From Hydractinia symbiolongicarpus (taxonomy: Eukaryota; Cnidaria; Hydrozoa; Anthoathecata; Hydractiniidae), in NCBI RefSeq assembly GCF_029227915.1, contig NC_079886.1, positions 27,878,501-27,942,500 of the forward strand: a stretch of 64,000 nucleotides of DNA, in the 5' to 3' direction. Shown in pieces: positions 20,294-33,681 of this stretch; the first letter of the stretch is position 1, and every line of letters starts with the position of its first letter. Below the pieces are notes generated by a model that did no database searches, had not been told where the DNA came from, and saw only the letters and a program-made list of their open reading frames with translations. A program made the translations under genes and the position numbers.

Positions 20294-23200
20294 AACGATT
20301 CTTTAAATTATATTTTCACCACTAAAACGCATGAGTCTTGTAGTTTTCAAAAATGATTTCATTTTTGATGAGACGCTGAATAAAAGAAGTTTAATCGCCG
20401 GCAAACGAAAACCCGCGATTTCCCGTAAATCCCGGGCTTGGCCCGTATAGTCGAATGTATACAAAGAAAGTACCCAGGGAGTAAACTCATTTCCCGAACG
20501 ATTTTTTAAATTATTTTTTTACCACTAAGACGCATGAGACTTGTAGTTTTCAAAAATGATTTCATTTTTGATGAGACGCTGAATAAAAGGAGTTTAATCG
20601 CCGGCAAAGGAAAACCCGCGATTTCCCGTAAATCCCGGACTCGGCCCGTATAGTCAAAAGTATACAAAGAAAGTACCCAGGAAGTAAACTCATTTCCCGC
20701 ACGATTCTTTAAATTATTTTTTTACCACTAAAACGCATGAGACTTATAGTTTTCAAAACTGATTTCATTTTTGATGAGACGCTGAATAAAAGGAGTTTAA
20801 TCGCCGGCAAACGAAAACCCGCGCTTTCCCGTATATCCCGGACTCGGCCCGTATAGTCGAATGTATACAAAGAAAGTACCCAGGGAGTAAACTCATTTTC
20901 CGAACGATTTTTTAAATTATTTTTTCACCACTAAAACGCATGAGACTTGTAGTTTTCAAAAATGATTTCATTTTTGATGAGACGCTGAATAAAAAGAGTT
21001 TAATCGCCGGCAAACGAAAACCCGGGAGTTCTCGTAAATCCCGGGCTTGACCCGTATAGTCGAATGTATAGAAAGAAAGTACCCAGGGAGTAAACTCATT
21101 TCCCGAACGATTTTTTAAATTATTTTTTTACCACTAAGACGCATGAGACTTGTAGTTTTCAAAAATGATTTCATTTTTGATGAGACGCTGAATAAAAGGA
21201 GTTTAATCGCCGGCAAACGAAAACCCGCGCTTTGCCGTATATCCCGGACTCGGCCCGTATAGTCGAATGTATACAAAGAAAGTACCCAGGGAGTAAACTC
21301 ATTTTCCGAACGATTTTTTAAATTATTTTTTCACCACTAAAACGCATGAGACTTGTAGTTTTCAAAAATGATTTCATTTTTGATGAGACGCTGAATAAAA
21401 AGAGTTTAATCGCCGGCAAACGAAAACCCGGGAGTTCCCGTAAATCCCGGGCTTGACCCGTATAGTCAAATGTATAGAAAGAAAGTACCCAGGGAGTAAA
21501 CTCATTTCCCGAACGATTCTTTAAATCATTTTTCCACCACTAAAACGCATAAGACTTGTAGTTTTGAAAACTGATTTCATTTTTGATGAGACGATGAATA
21601 AAAGGAGTTTAATCTCCGGCAAACGAAAACCCGCGATTTACCCTAAATCCCGGAACCGGCCGGTATAGTCGAATGTATACAAAGAAAGTACGCAGGGAAT
21701 AAACTCATTTCCCGAACGATTCTTTAAATTATATTTTCACCACTAAAACGCAAGAGTCTTGTAGTTTTCAAAAATGATTTCATTTTTGATGAGACGCTGA
21801 ATAAAAGAAGTTTAATCGCCGGCAAACGAAAACCCGCGATTTCCCGTAAATCCCGGGCTTGGCCCGTATAGTCGAATGTATACAAAGAAAGTACCCAGGG
21901 AGTAAACTCATTTCCCGAACGATTTTTTAAATTATTTTTTTACCACTAAGACGCATGAGACTTGTGGTTTTCAAAAATGATTTCATTTTTGATGAGACGC
22001 TGAATAAAAGGAGTTTAATCGCCGGCAAAGGCAAACCCGCGATTTCCCGTAAATCCCGGACTCGGCCCGTATAGTCAAAAGTATACAAAGAAAGTACCCA
22101 GGGAGTAAACTCATTTCCCGAACGATTCTTTAAATTATTTTTTTACCACTAAAACGCATGAGACTTATAGTTTTCAAAACTGATTTCATTTTTGATGAGA
22201 CGCTGAATAAAAGGAGTTCAATCGCCGGCAAACGAAAACCCGCGCTTTCCCGTATATCCCGGACTCGGCCCGTATAGTCGAATGTATACAAAGAAAGTAC
22301 CCAGGGAGTAAACTCATTTTCCGAACGATTTTTTAAATTATTTTTTCACCACTAAAACGCATGAGACTTGTAGTTTTCAAAAATGATTTCATTTTTGATG
22401 AGACGCTGAATAAAAAGAGTTTAATCGCCGGCAAACGAAAACCCGGGAGTTCTCGTAAATCCCGGGCTTGACCCGTATAGTCGAATGTATAGAAAGAAAG
22501 TACCCAGGGAGTAAACTCATTTCCCGAACGATTTTTTAAATTATTTTTTTACCACTAAGACGCATGAGACTTGTAGTTTTCAAAAATGATTTCATTTTTG
22601 ATGAGACGCTGAATAAAAGGAGTTTAATCGCCGGCAAACGAAAACCCGCGCTTTGCCGTATATCCCGGACTCGGCCCGTATAGTCGAATGTATACAAAGA
22701 AAGTACCCAGGGAGTAAACTCATTTTCCGAACGATTTTTTAAATTATTTTTTCACCACTAAAACGCATGAGACTTGTAGTTTTCAAAAATGATTTCATTT
22801 TTGATGAGACGCTGAATAAAAAGAGTTTAATCGCCGGCAAACGAAAACCCGGGAGTTCCCGTAAATCCCGGGCTTGACCCGTATAGTCAAATGTATAGAA
22901 AGAAAGTACCCAGGGAGTAAACTCATTTCCCGAACGATTCTTTAAATCATTTTTCCACCACTAAAACGCATAAGACTTGTAGTTTTGAAAACTGATTTCA
23001 TTTTTGATGAGACGATGAATAAAAGGAGTTTAATCTCCGGCAAACGAAAACCCGCGATTTACCCTAAATCCCGGAACCGGCCGGTATAGTCGAATGTATA
23101 CAAAGAAAGTACGCAGGGAATAAACTCATTTCCCGAACGATTCTTTAAATTATATTTTCACCACTAAAACGCAAGAGTCTTGTAGTTTTCAAAAATGATT

Positions 23201-24150
23201 TCATTTTTGATGAGACGCTGAATAAAAGAAGTTTAATCGCCGGCAAACGAAAACCCGCGATTTCCCGTAAATCCCGGGCTTGGCCCGTATAGTCGAATGT
23301 ATACAAAGAAAGTACCCAGGGAGTAAACTCATTTCCCGAACGATTTTTTAAATTATTTTTTTACCACTAAGACGCATGAGACTTGTAGTTTTCAAAAATG
23401 ATTTCATTTTTGATGAGACGCTGAATAAAAGGAGTTTAATCGCCGGCAAAGGCAAACCCGCGATTTCCCGTAAATCCCGGACTCGGCCCGTATAGTCAAA
23501 AGTATACAAAGAAAGTACCCAGGGAGTAAACTCATTTCCCGAACGATTCTTTAAATTATTTTTTTACCACTAAAACGCATGAGACTTATAGTTTTCAAAA
23601 CTGATTTCATTTTTGATGAGACGCTGAATAAAAGGAGTTCAATCGCCGGCAAACGAAAACCCGCGCTTTCCCGTATATCCCGGACTCGGCTCGTATAGTC
23701 GAATGTATACAAAGAAAGTACCCAGGGAGTAAACTCATTTTCCGAACGATTTTTTAAATTATTTTTTCACCACTAAAACGCATGAGACTTGTAGTTTTCA
23801 AAAATGATTTCATTTTTGATGAGACGCTGAATAAAAAGAGTTTAATCGCCGGCAAACGAAAACCCGGGAGTTCTCGTAAATCCCGGGCTTGACCCGTATA
23901 GTCGAATGTATAGAAAGAAAGTACCCAGGGAGTAAACTCATTTCCCGAACGATTTTTTAAATTATTTTTTTACCACTAAGACGCATGAGACTTGTAGTTT
24001 TCAAAAATGATTTCATTTTTGATGAGACGCTGAATAAAAGGAGTTTAATTGCCGGCAAACGAAAACCCGCGCTTTGCCGTATATCCCGGACTCGGCCCGT
24101 ATAGTCGAATGTATACAAAGAAAGTACCCAGGGAGTAAACTCATTTTCCG
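20294..24150 (+). repeat. a-g HOR block B: 19 monomers of regular 7-mer
   Basis: The order is b c d e f g, then a b c d e f g, then a b c d e f. Type-a landmarks at 21,652 and 23,073 are 1,421 bp apart, exactly seven 203-bp monomers. It shares GCAAGAG in b, AAAGGCAAAC in c and GAGTTCAATC in d with block A, so the two blocks are copies of one another and not independent amplifications. It is the most regular representation of the 7-mer in the window. Confidence 0.93.
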
Positions 24151-25367
24151 AACGATTTTTTAAATTATTTTTTCACCACTAAAACGCATGAGACTTGTAG
24201 TTTTCAAAAATGATTTCATTTTTGATGAGACGCTGAATAAAAGGAGTTTAATCGCCGGCAAACGAAAACCCGCGATTCCCCGTAAATCCCGGACTCGGCC
24301 CGTATAGTCAAAAGTATACAAAGAAAGTACCCAGGGAGTAAACTCATTTCCCGAACGATTTTTTAAATTATTTTTTTACCACTAAGACGCATGAGACTTG
24401 TAGTTTTCAAAAACGATTTCATTCTTGATGAGACGCTGAATAAAAGGAGTTTAATCTCCGGCAAACGAAAACCCGCGATTTCCCGTAAATCCCAGACTCG
24501 GCCCGTATAGTCAAATGTATACAAAGAAAGTACGCAGGGAGTAAACTCATTTCCCGAACGATTCTTTAAATTATTTTTCACCACTAAAACGCATGAGACT
24601 TGTAGTTTTCAAAAATAATTTCATTTTTGATGAGTCGCTGAATAAAAGAAGTTTAATCGCCGGCAAACGAAAACCCGCGATTTCCCGTAATTCCCGTGCT
24701 TGGCCCGTATAGTCGAATGTATACAAAGAAAGTACCCAGGGAGTAAACTCATTTCCCGAACGATTTTTTAAATTATTTTTTTACCACTAAGACGCATGAG
24801 ACTTGTAGTTTTCAAATATGATTTCATTTTTAATGAGACGCTGAATAAAAGGAGTTTAATCGCCGGCAAACGAAAACCCGCCATTTCCCGTAAATCCCGG
24901 ACTCGGCCCGTATAGTCAAAAGTATACAAAGAAAGTACCCAGGGAGTAAACTCATTTCCCGAACGATTCTTTAAATCATTTTTCCACCACTAAAACGCAT
25001 AAGACTTGTAGTTTTTAAAAATGATTTCATTTTTGATGAGACGCTGAATAAAAGGAGTTTAATCGCCGGCAAACAAAACCCCGGGAGTTCCTGTAAATCC
25101 CGGGCTTGACCCGTATAGTCGAATGTATAGAAAGAAAGTAAACTGGGAGTAAACTCATTTCCCGAACGATTTTTTAAATTCATTTTTTACCACTAAATCG
25201 CATAAGACTTGTAGTTTTCAAAAACGATTTCATTCTTGATGAGACGCTGAATAAAAGGAGTTTAATCTCCGGCAAACGAAAACCCGCGATTTCCCGTAAA
25301 TCCCAGACTCGGCCCGTATAGTCAAATGTATACAAAGAAAGTACGCAGGGAGTAAACTCATTTCCCG

Positions 25368-25771
25368 AACGATTCTTTAAATTATTTTTCACCACTAAAA
25401 CGCATGAGACTTGTAGTTTTCAAAAATAATTTCATTTTTGATGAGACGCTGAATAAAAGGAGTTTAATCTCCGGCAAACGAAAACCCGCGATTTCCCGTA
25501 AATCCCAGACTCGGCCCGTATAGTCAAATGTATACAAAGAAAGTACGCAGGGAGTAAACTCATTTCCCGAACGATTCTTTAAATTATTTTTCACCACTAA
25601 AACGCATGAGACTTGTAGTTTTCAAAAATAATTTCATTTTTGATGAGTCGCTGAATAAAAGAAGTTTAATCGCCGGCAAACGAAAACCCGCGATTTCCCG
25701 TAAATCCCGGACTCGGCCCGTATAGTCAAAAGTATACAAAGAAAGTACCCAGGGAGTAAACTCATTTCCCG
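25368..25771 (+). repeat. Inserted pair: i/h hybrid and i/c hybrid, both 202 bp
   Basis: The monomer at 25,368 starts as i (AAAAATAATTTC) and ends as h (TTTAATCTCC, CCCAGACTCGG, ACGCAGGGAG). The monomer at 25,570 starts as i with GAGTCGCT and ends with the c or j tail GTCAAAAGTATAC. The counterpart near 13,194 lacks this pair, so it is a local gain in the second block. Confidence 0.82.
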
Positions 25772-28003
25772 AACGATTCTTTAAATCATTTTTCCACCAC
25801 TAAAACGCATAAGACTTGTAGTTTTTAAAAATGATTTCATTTTTGATGAGACGCTGAATAAAAGGAGTTTAATCGCCGGCAAACAAAAACCCGGGAGTTC
25901 CCGTAAATCCCGGGCTTGACCCGTATAGTCGAATGTATAGAAAGAAAGTAAACTGGGAGTAAACTCATTTCCCGAACGATTTTTTAAATTCATTTTTTAC
26001 CACTAAATCGCATAAGACTTGTAGTTTTCAAAAACGATTTCATTCTTGATGAGACGCTGAATAAAAGGAGATTAATCTCCGGCAAACGAAAACCCGCGAT
26101 TTCCCGTAAATCCCAGACTCGGCCCGTATAGTCAAATGTATACAAAGAAAGTACGCAGGGAGTAAACTCATTTCCCGAACGATTCTTTAAATTATTTTTC
26201 ACCACTAAAACGCATGAGACTTGTAGTTTTCAAAAATAATTTCATTTTTGATGAGACGCTGAATAAAAGAAGTTTAATCGCTGGCAAACGAAAACCCGCG
26301 ATTTACCCTAAATCCCGGAACCGGCCGGTATAGTCGAATGTATACAAAGAAAGTACGCAGGGAATAAACTCATTTCCCAAACGATTCTTTAAATTATATT
26401 TTCACCACTAAAACGCATGAGTCTTGTAGTTTTCAAAAATGATTTCATTTTTGATGAGACGCTGAATAAAAGAAGTTTAATCGCCGGCAAACGAAAACCC
26501 GCGATTTCCCGTAAATCCCGGGCTTGGCCCGTATAGTCGAATGTATACAAAGAAAGTACCCAGGGAGTAAACTCATTTCCCGAACGATTTTTTAAATTAT
26601 TTTTTTACCACTAAGACGCATGAGACTTGTAGTTTTCAAAAATGATTTCATTTTTGATGAGACGCTGAATAAAAGGAGTTTAATCGCCGGCAAAGGAAAA
26701 CCCGCGATTTCCCGTAAATCCCGGACTCGGCCCGTATAGTCAAAAGTATACAAAGAAAGTACCCAGGGAGTAAACTCATTTTCCGAACGATTTTTTAAAT
26801 TATTTTTTCACCACTAAAACGCATGAGACTTGTAGTTTTCAAAAATGATTTCATTTTTGATGAGACGCTGAATAAAAAGAGTTTAATCGCCGGCAAACGA
26901 AAACCCGGGAGTTCTCGTAAATCCCGGGCTTGACCCGTATAGTCGAATGTATAGAAAGAAAGTACCCAGGGAGTAAACTCATTTCCCGAACGATTTTTAA
27001 AATTATTTTTTTACCACTACGACGCATGAGACTTGTAGTTTTCAAAAATGATTTCATTTTTGATGAGACGCTGAATAAAAGGAGTTTAATCGCCGGCAAA
27101 CGAAAACCCGCGCTTTGCCGTATATCCCGGACTCGGCCCGTATAGTCGAATGTATACAAAGAAAGTACCCAGGGAGTAAACTCATTTTCCGAACGATTTT
27201 TTAAATTATTTTTTCACCACTAAAACGCATGAGACTTGTAGTTTTCAAAAATGATTTCATTTTTGATGAGACGCTGAATAAAAAGAGTTTAATCGCCGGC
27301 AAACGAATACCCGGGAGTTCCCGTAAATCCCGGGCTTCACCCGTATAGTCGAATGTATAGAAAGAAAGTACCCAGGGAGTAAACTCATTTTCCGAACGAT
27401 TTTTTAAATTATTTTTTCACCACTAAAACGCATGAGACTTGTAGTTTTCAAAAATGATTTCATTTTTGATGAGACGCTGAATAAAAAGAGTTTAATCGCC
27501 GGCAAACGAAAACCCGGGAGTTCTCGTAAATCCCGGGCTTGACCCGTATAGTCGAATGTATAGAAAGAAAGTACCCAGGGAGTAAACTCATTTTCCGAAC
27601 GATTTTTTAAATTATTTTTTTACCACTAAGACGCATGAGACTTGTAGTTTTCAAAAATGATTTCATTTTTGATGAGACGCTGAATAAAAGGAGTTTAATC
27701 GCCGGCAAACGAAAACCCGGGCTTTGCCGAATATCCCGGACTCGGCCCGTATAGTCGAATGTATACAAAGAAAGTACCCAGGGAGTAAACTCATTTCCCG
27801 AACGATTTTTTAAATTATTTTTTCACCACAAAAACGCATGAGACTTGTAGTTTTCAAAAATGATTTCATTTTTGATGAGACGCTGAATAAAAAGAGTTTA
27901 ATCGCCGGCAAACGAAAACCCGGGAGTTCCCGTAAATCCCGGGCTTGACCCGTATAGTCGAATGTATAGAAAGAAAGTACCCAGGGAGTAAACTCATTTC
28001 CCG

Positions 28004-30842
28004 AACGATTTTTTAAATTATTTTTTTACCACTAAGACGCATGAGACTTGTAGTTTTCAAAAATGATTTCATTTTTGATGAGACGCTGAATAAAAGGAGT
28101 TTAATCGCCGGCAAACGAAAACCCGTGATTTCCCGTAAATCCCGGACTCGGCCCGTATAGTCAAAAGTATACAAAGAAAGTACCCAGGGAGTAAACTCAT
28201 TTCCCGAACGATTTTTTAAATTATTTTTTTACCACTAAGACGCATGAGACTTGTAGTTTTCAAAAACGATTTCATTCTTGATGAGACGCTGAATAAAAGG
28301 AGTTTAATCTCCGGCAAACGAAAACCCGCGATTTCCCGTAAATCCCAGACTCGGCCCGTATAGTCAAATGTATACAAAGAAAGTACGCAGGGAGTAAACT
28401 CATTTCCCGGACGATTCTTTAAATTATTTTTCACCACTAAAACGCATGAGACTTGTAGTTTTCAAATATGATTTCATTTTTGATGAGACGCTGAATAAAA
28501 GGAGTTTAATCGCCGGCAAACGAAAACCCGCGATTTCCCGTAAATCCCGGACTCGGCCCGTATAGTCAAAAGTATACAAAGAAAGTACCCAGGGAGTAAA
28601 CTCATTTTCCGAACGATTCTTTAAATCATTTTTCCACCACTAAAACGCATAAGACTTGTAGTTTTCAAAAATGATTTCATTTTTGATGAGACGCTGAATA
28701 AAAGGAGTTTAATCGCCGGCAAACAAAAACCCGGGAGTTCCCGTAAATCCCGGGCTTGACCCGTATAGTCGAATGTATAGAAAGAAAGTACCCAGGGAGT
28801 AAACTCATTTCCCGAACGATTTTTTAAATTATTTTTTTACCACTAAGACGCATGAGACTTGTAGTTTTCAAAAATGATTTCATTTTTGATGAGACGCTGA
28901 ATAAAAGGAGTTTAATCGCCGGCAAACGAAAACCCGCGCTTTGCCGTATATCCCGGACTCGGCCCGTATAGTCGAATGTATACAAAGAAAGTACCCAGGG
29001 AGTAAACTCATTTTCCGAACGATTTTTTAAATTATTTTTTCACCACTAAAACGCATGAGACTTGTAGTTTTCAAAAATGATTTCATTTTTGATGAGACGC
29101 TGAATAAAAAGAGTTTAATCGCCGGCAAACGAAAACCCGGGAGTTCCCGTAAATCCCGGGCTTGACCCGTATAGTCGAATGTATAGAAAGAAAGTACCCA
29201 GGGAGTAAACTCATTTTCCGAACGATTTTTTAAATTATTTTTTCACCACTAAAACGCATGAGACTTGTAGTTTTCAAAAATGATTTCATTTTTGATGAGA
29301 CGCTGAATAAAAAGAGTTTAATCGCCGGCAAACGAAAACCCGGGAGTTCTCGTAAATCCCGGGCTTGACCCGTATAGTCGAATGTATAGAAAGAAAGTAC
29401 CCAGGGAGTAAACTCATTTCCCGAACGATTTTTTAAATTATTTTTTTACCACTAAGACGCATGAGACTTGTAGTTTTCAAAAATGATTTCATTTTTGATG
29501 AGACGCTGAATAAAAGGAGTTTAATCGCCGGCAAACGAAAACCCGCGCTTTGCCGAATATCCCGGACTCGGCCCGTATAGTCGAATGTATACAAAGAAAG
29601 TACCCAGGGAGTAAACTCATTTTCCGAACGATTTTTTAAATTATTTTTTCACCACTAAAACGCATGAGACTTGTAGTTTTCAAAAATGATTTCATTTTTG
29701 ATGAGACGTTGAATAGAAAGAGTTTAATCGCCGGCAAACGAAAACCCGGGAGTTCCCGTAAATCCCGGGCTTGACCCGTATAGTCGAATGTATAGAAAGA
29801 AAGTACCCAGGGAGTAAACTCATTTCCCGAACGATTTTTTAAATTATTTTTTACCACTAAGACGCATGAGACTTGTAGTTTTCAAAAATGATTTCATTTT
29901 TGATGAGACGCTGAATAAAAGGAGTTTAATCGCCGGCAAACGAAAACCCGCGATTTCCCGTAAATCCCGGACTCGGCCCGTATAGTCAAAAGTATACAAA
30001 GAAAGTACCCAGGGAGTAAACTCATTTCCCGAACGATTTTTTAAATTATTTTTTTACCACTAAGAAGCATGAGACTTGTAGTTTTCAAAAACGATTTCAT
30101 TCTTGATGAGACGCTGAATAAAAGGAGTTTAATCTCCGGCAAACGAAAACCCGCGATTTCCCGTAAATCCCAGACTCGGCCCTTAGAGTCAAATGTATAC
30201 AAAGAAAGTACGCAGGGAGTAAACTCATTTCCCGAACGATTCTTTAAATTATTTTTCACCACTAAAACGCATGAGACTTGTAGTTTTCAAAAATAATTTC
30301 ATTTTTGATGAGTCGCTGAATAAAAGAAGTTTAATCGCCGGCAAACGAAAACCCGCGATTTCCCGTAATTCCCGTGCTTGGCCCGTATAGTCGAATGTAT
30401 ACAAAGAAAGTACCCAGGGAGTAAACTCATTTCCCGAACGATTTTTTAAATTATTTTTTTACCACTAAGACGCATGAGACTTGTAGTTTTCAAATATGAT
30501 TTCATTTTTGATGAGACGCTGAATAAAAGGAGTTTAATCGCCGGCAAACGAAAACCCGCGATTTCCCGTAAATCCCGGACTCGGCCCGTATAGTCAAAAG
30601 TATACAAAGAAAGTACCCAGGGAGTAAACTCATTTCCCGAACGATTCTTTAAATCATTTTTCCACCACTAAAACGCATAAGACTTGTAGTTTTCAAAAAT
30701 GATTTCATTTTTGATGAGACGCTGAATAAAAGGAGTTTAATCGCCGGCAAACAAAAACCCGGGAGTTCCCGTAAATCCCGGGCTTGACCCGTATAGTCGA
30801 ATGTATAGAAAGAAAGTAAACTGGGAGTAAACTCATTTCCCG
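28004..30842 (+). repeat. 14-monomer cassette, long form (2,839 bp)
   Basis: The order is c'', h, i/j, k', f, g, e, f', e3, c, h, i, j, k'. Diagnostic variants are CCCGTGATTTCCC in c'', CCCGGACG before i/j, GAGACGTTGAAT in e3 and CCTTAGAGTC in the second h (at 30,181). The lengths include three 202-bp monomers. Confidence 0.85.
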
Positions 30843-33073
30843 AACGATTTTTTAAATTATTTTTTTACCACTAAGACGCATGAGACTTGTAGTTTTCAAA
30901 AATGATTTCATTTTTGATGAGACGCTGAATAAAAGGAGTTTAATCGCCGGCAAACGAAAACCCGTGATTTCCCGTAAATCCCGGACTCGGCCCGTATAGT
31001 GAAAAGTATACAAAGAAAGTACCCAGGGAGTAAACTCATTTCCCGAACGATTTTTTAAATTATTTTTTTACCACTAAGACGCATGAGACTTGTAGTTTTC
31101 AAAAACGATTTCATTCTTGATGAGACGCTGAATAAAAGGAGTTTAATCTCCGGCAAACGAAAACCCGCGATTTCCCGTAAATCCCAGACTCGGCCCGTAT
31201 AGTCAAATGTATACAAAGAAAGTACGCAGGGAGTAAACTCATTTCCCGGACGATTCTTTAAATTATTTTTCACCACTAAAACGCATGAGACTTGTAGTTT
31301 TCAAATATGATTTCATTTTTGATGAGACGCTGAATAAAAGGAGTTTAATCGCCGGCAAACAAAAACCCGGGAGTTCCCGTAAATCCCGGGCTTGACCCGT
31401 ATAGTCGAATGTATAGAAAGAAAGTACCCAGGGAGTAAACTCATTTCCCGAACGATTTTTTAAATTATTTTTTTACCACTAAGACGCATGAGACTTGTAG
31501 TTTTCAAAAATGATTTCATTTTTGATGAGACGCTGAATAAAAGGAGTTTAATCGCCGGCAAACGAAAACCCGCGCTTTGCCGTATATCCCGGACTCGGCC
31601 CGTATAGTCGAATGTATACAAAGAAAGTACCCAGGGAGTAAACTCATTTTCCGAACGATTTTTTAAATTATTTTTTCACCACTAAAACGCATGAGACTTG
31701 TAGTTTTCAAAAATGATTTCATTTTTGATGAGACGCTGAATAAAAAGAGTTTAATCGCCGGCAAACGAAAACCCGGGAGTTCCCGTAAATCCCGGGCTTG
31801 ACCCGTATAGTCGAATGTATAGAAAGAAAGTACCCAGGGAGTAAACTCATTTTCCGAACGATTTTTTAAATTATTTTTTCACCACTAAAACGCATGAGAC
31901 TTGTAGTTTTCAAAAATGATTTCATTTTTGATGAGACGCTGAATAAAAAGAGTTTAATCGCCGGCAAACGAAAACCCGGGAGTTCTCGTAAATCCCGGGC
32001 TTGACCCGTATAGTCGAATGTATAGAAAGAAAGTACCCAGGGAGTAAACTCATTTCCCGAACGATTTTTTAAATTATTTTTTTACCACTAAGACGCATGA
32101 GACTTGTAGTTTTCAAAAATGATTTCATTTTTGATGAGACGCTGAATAAAAGGAGTTTAATCGCCGGCAAACGAAAACCCGCGCTTTGCCGAATATCCCG
32201 GACTCGGCCCGTATAGTCGAATGTATACAAAGAAAGTACCCAGGGAGTAAACTCATTTCCCGAACGATTTTTTAAATTATTTTTTTACCACTAAGACGCA
32301 TGAGACTTGTAGTTTTCAAAAACGATTTCATTCTTGATGAGACGCTGAATAAAAGGAGTTTAATCTCCGGCAAACGAAAACCCGCGATTTCCCGTAAATC
32401 CCAGACTCGGCCCTTAGAGTCAAATGTATACAAAGAAAGTACGCAGGGAGTAAACTCATTTCCCGAACGATTCTTTAAATTATTTTTCACCACTAAAACG
32501 CATGAGACTTGTAGTTTTCAAAAATAATTTCATTTTTGATGAGTCGCTGAATAAAAGAAGTTTAATCGCCGGCAAACGAAAACCCGCGATTTCCCGTAAT
32601 TCCCGTGCTTGGCCCGTATAGTCGAATGTATACAAAGAAAGTACCCAGGGAGTAAACTCATTTCCCGAACGATTTTTTAAATTATTTTTTTACCACTAAG
32701 ACGCATGAGACTTGTAGTTTTCAAATATGATTTCATTTTTGATGAGACGCTGAATAAAAGGAGTTTAATCGCCGGCAAACGAAAACCCGCGATTTCCCGT
32801 AAATCCCGGACTCGGCCCGTATAGTCAAAAGTATACAAAGAAAGTACCCAGGGAGTAAACTCATTTCCCGAACGATTCTTTAAATCATTTTTCCACCACT
32901 AAAACGCATAAGACTTGTAGTTTTCAAAAATGATTTCATTTTTGATGAGACGCTGAATAAAAGGAGTTTAATCGCCGGCAAACAAAAACCCGGGAGTTCC
33001 CGTAAATCCCGGGCTTGACCCGTATAGTCGAATGTATAGAAAGAAAGTAAACTGGGAGTAAACTCATTTCCCG
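30843..33073 (+). repeat. 11-monomer shortened version of the same cassette (2,231 bp)
   Basis: The order is c'', h, i/j/k hybrid, f, g, e, f', h, i, j, k'. It shares CCCGTGATTTCCC, CCCGGACG and the CCTTAGAGTC marker (32,412). Compared with the long form, i/j plus k' are fused into one hybrid at 31,249, and e3 plus c are missing between f' and h. Two separate deletions of whole monomers account for the difference. Confidence 0.84.
31249..31450 (+). repeat. Triple hybrid monomer i/j/k, 202 bp
   Basis: It begins with the i-type short T tract (TTATTTTTCACC), continues with j-type TTCAAATATG and ends as k' (CAAACAAAAACCCGGGAG, GTATAGAAAG). It is what is expected if the i/j monomer recombined with the following k' monomer, removing one monomer length. 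Confidence 0.82.
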
Positions 33074-33681
33074 AACGATTTTTTAAATTCATTTTTTACC
33101 ACTAAATCGCATAAGACTTGTAGTTTTCAAAAACGATTTCATTCTTGATGAGACGCTGAATAAAAGGAGTTTAATCTCCGGCAAACGAAAACCCGCGATT
33201 TCCCGTAAATCCCAGACTCGGCCCGTATAGTCAAATGTATACAAAGAAAGTACGCAGGGAGTAAACTCATTTCCCGAACGATTCTTTAAATTATTTTTCA
33301 CCACTAAAACGCATGAGACTTGTAGTTTTCAAAAATAATTTCATTTTTGATGAGACGCTGAATAAAAGAAGTTTAATCGCCGGCAAACGAAAACCCGCGA
33401 TTTACCCTAAATCCCGGAACCGGCCGGTATAGTCGAATGTATACAAAGAAAGTACGCAGGGAATAAACTCATTTCCCGAACGATTCTTTAAATTATTTTT
33501 TCACCACTAAAACGCATGAGTCTTGTAGTTTTCAAAAATGATTTCATTTTTGATGAGACGCTGAATAAAAGAAGTTTAATCGCCGGCAAACGAAAACCCG
33601 CGATTTCCCGTAAATCCCGGGCTTGGCCCGTATAGTCAAAAGTATACAAAGAAAGTACCCAGGGAGTAAACTCATTTTCCG

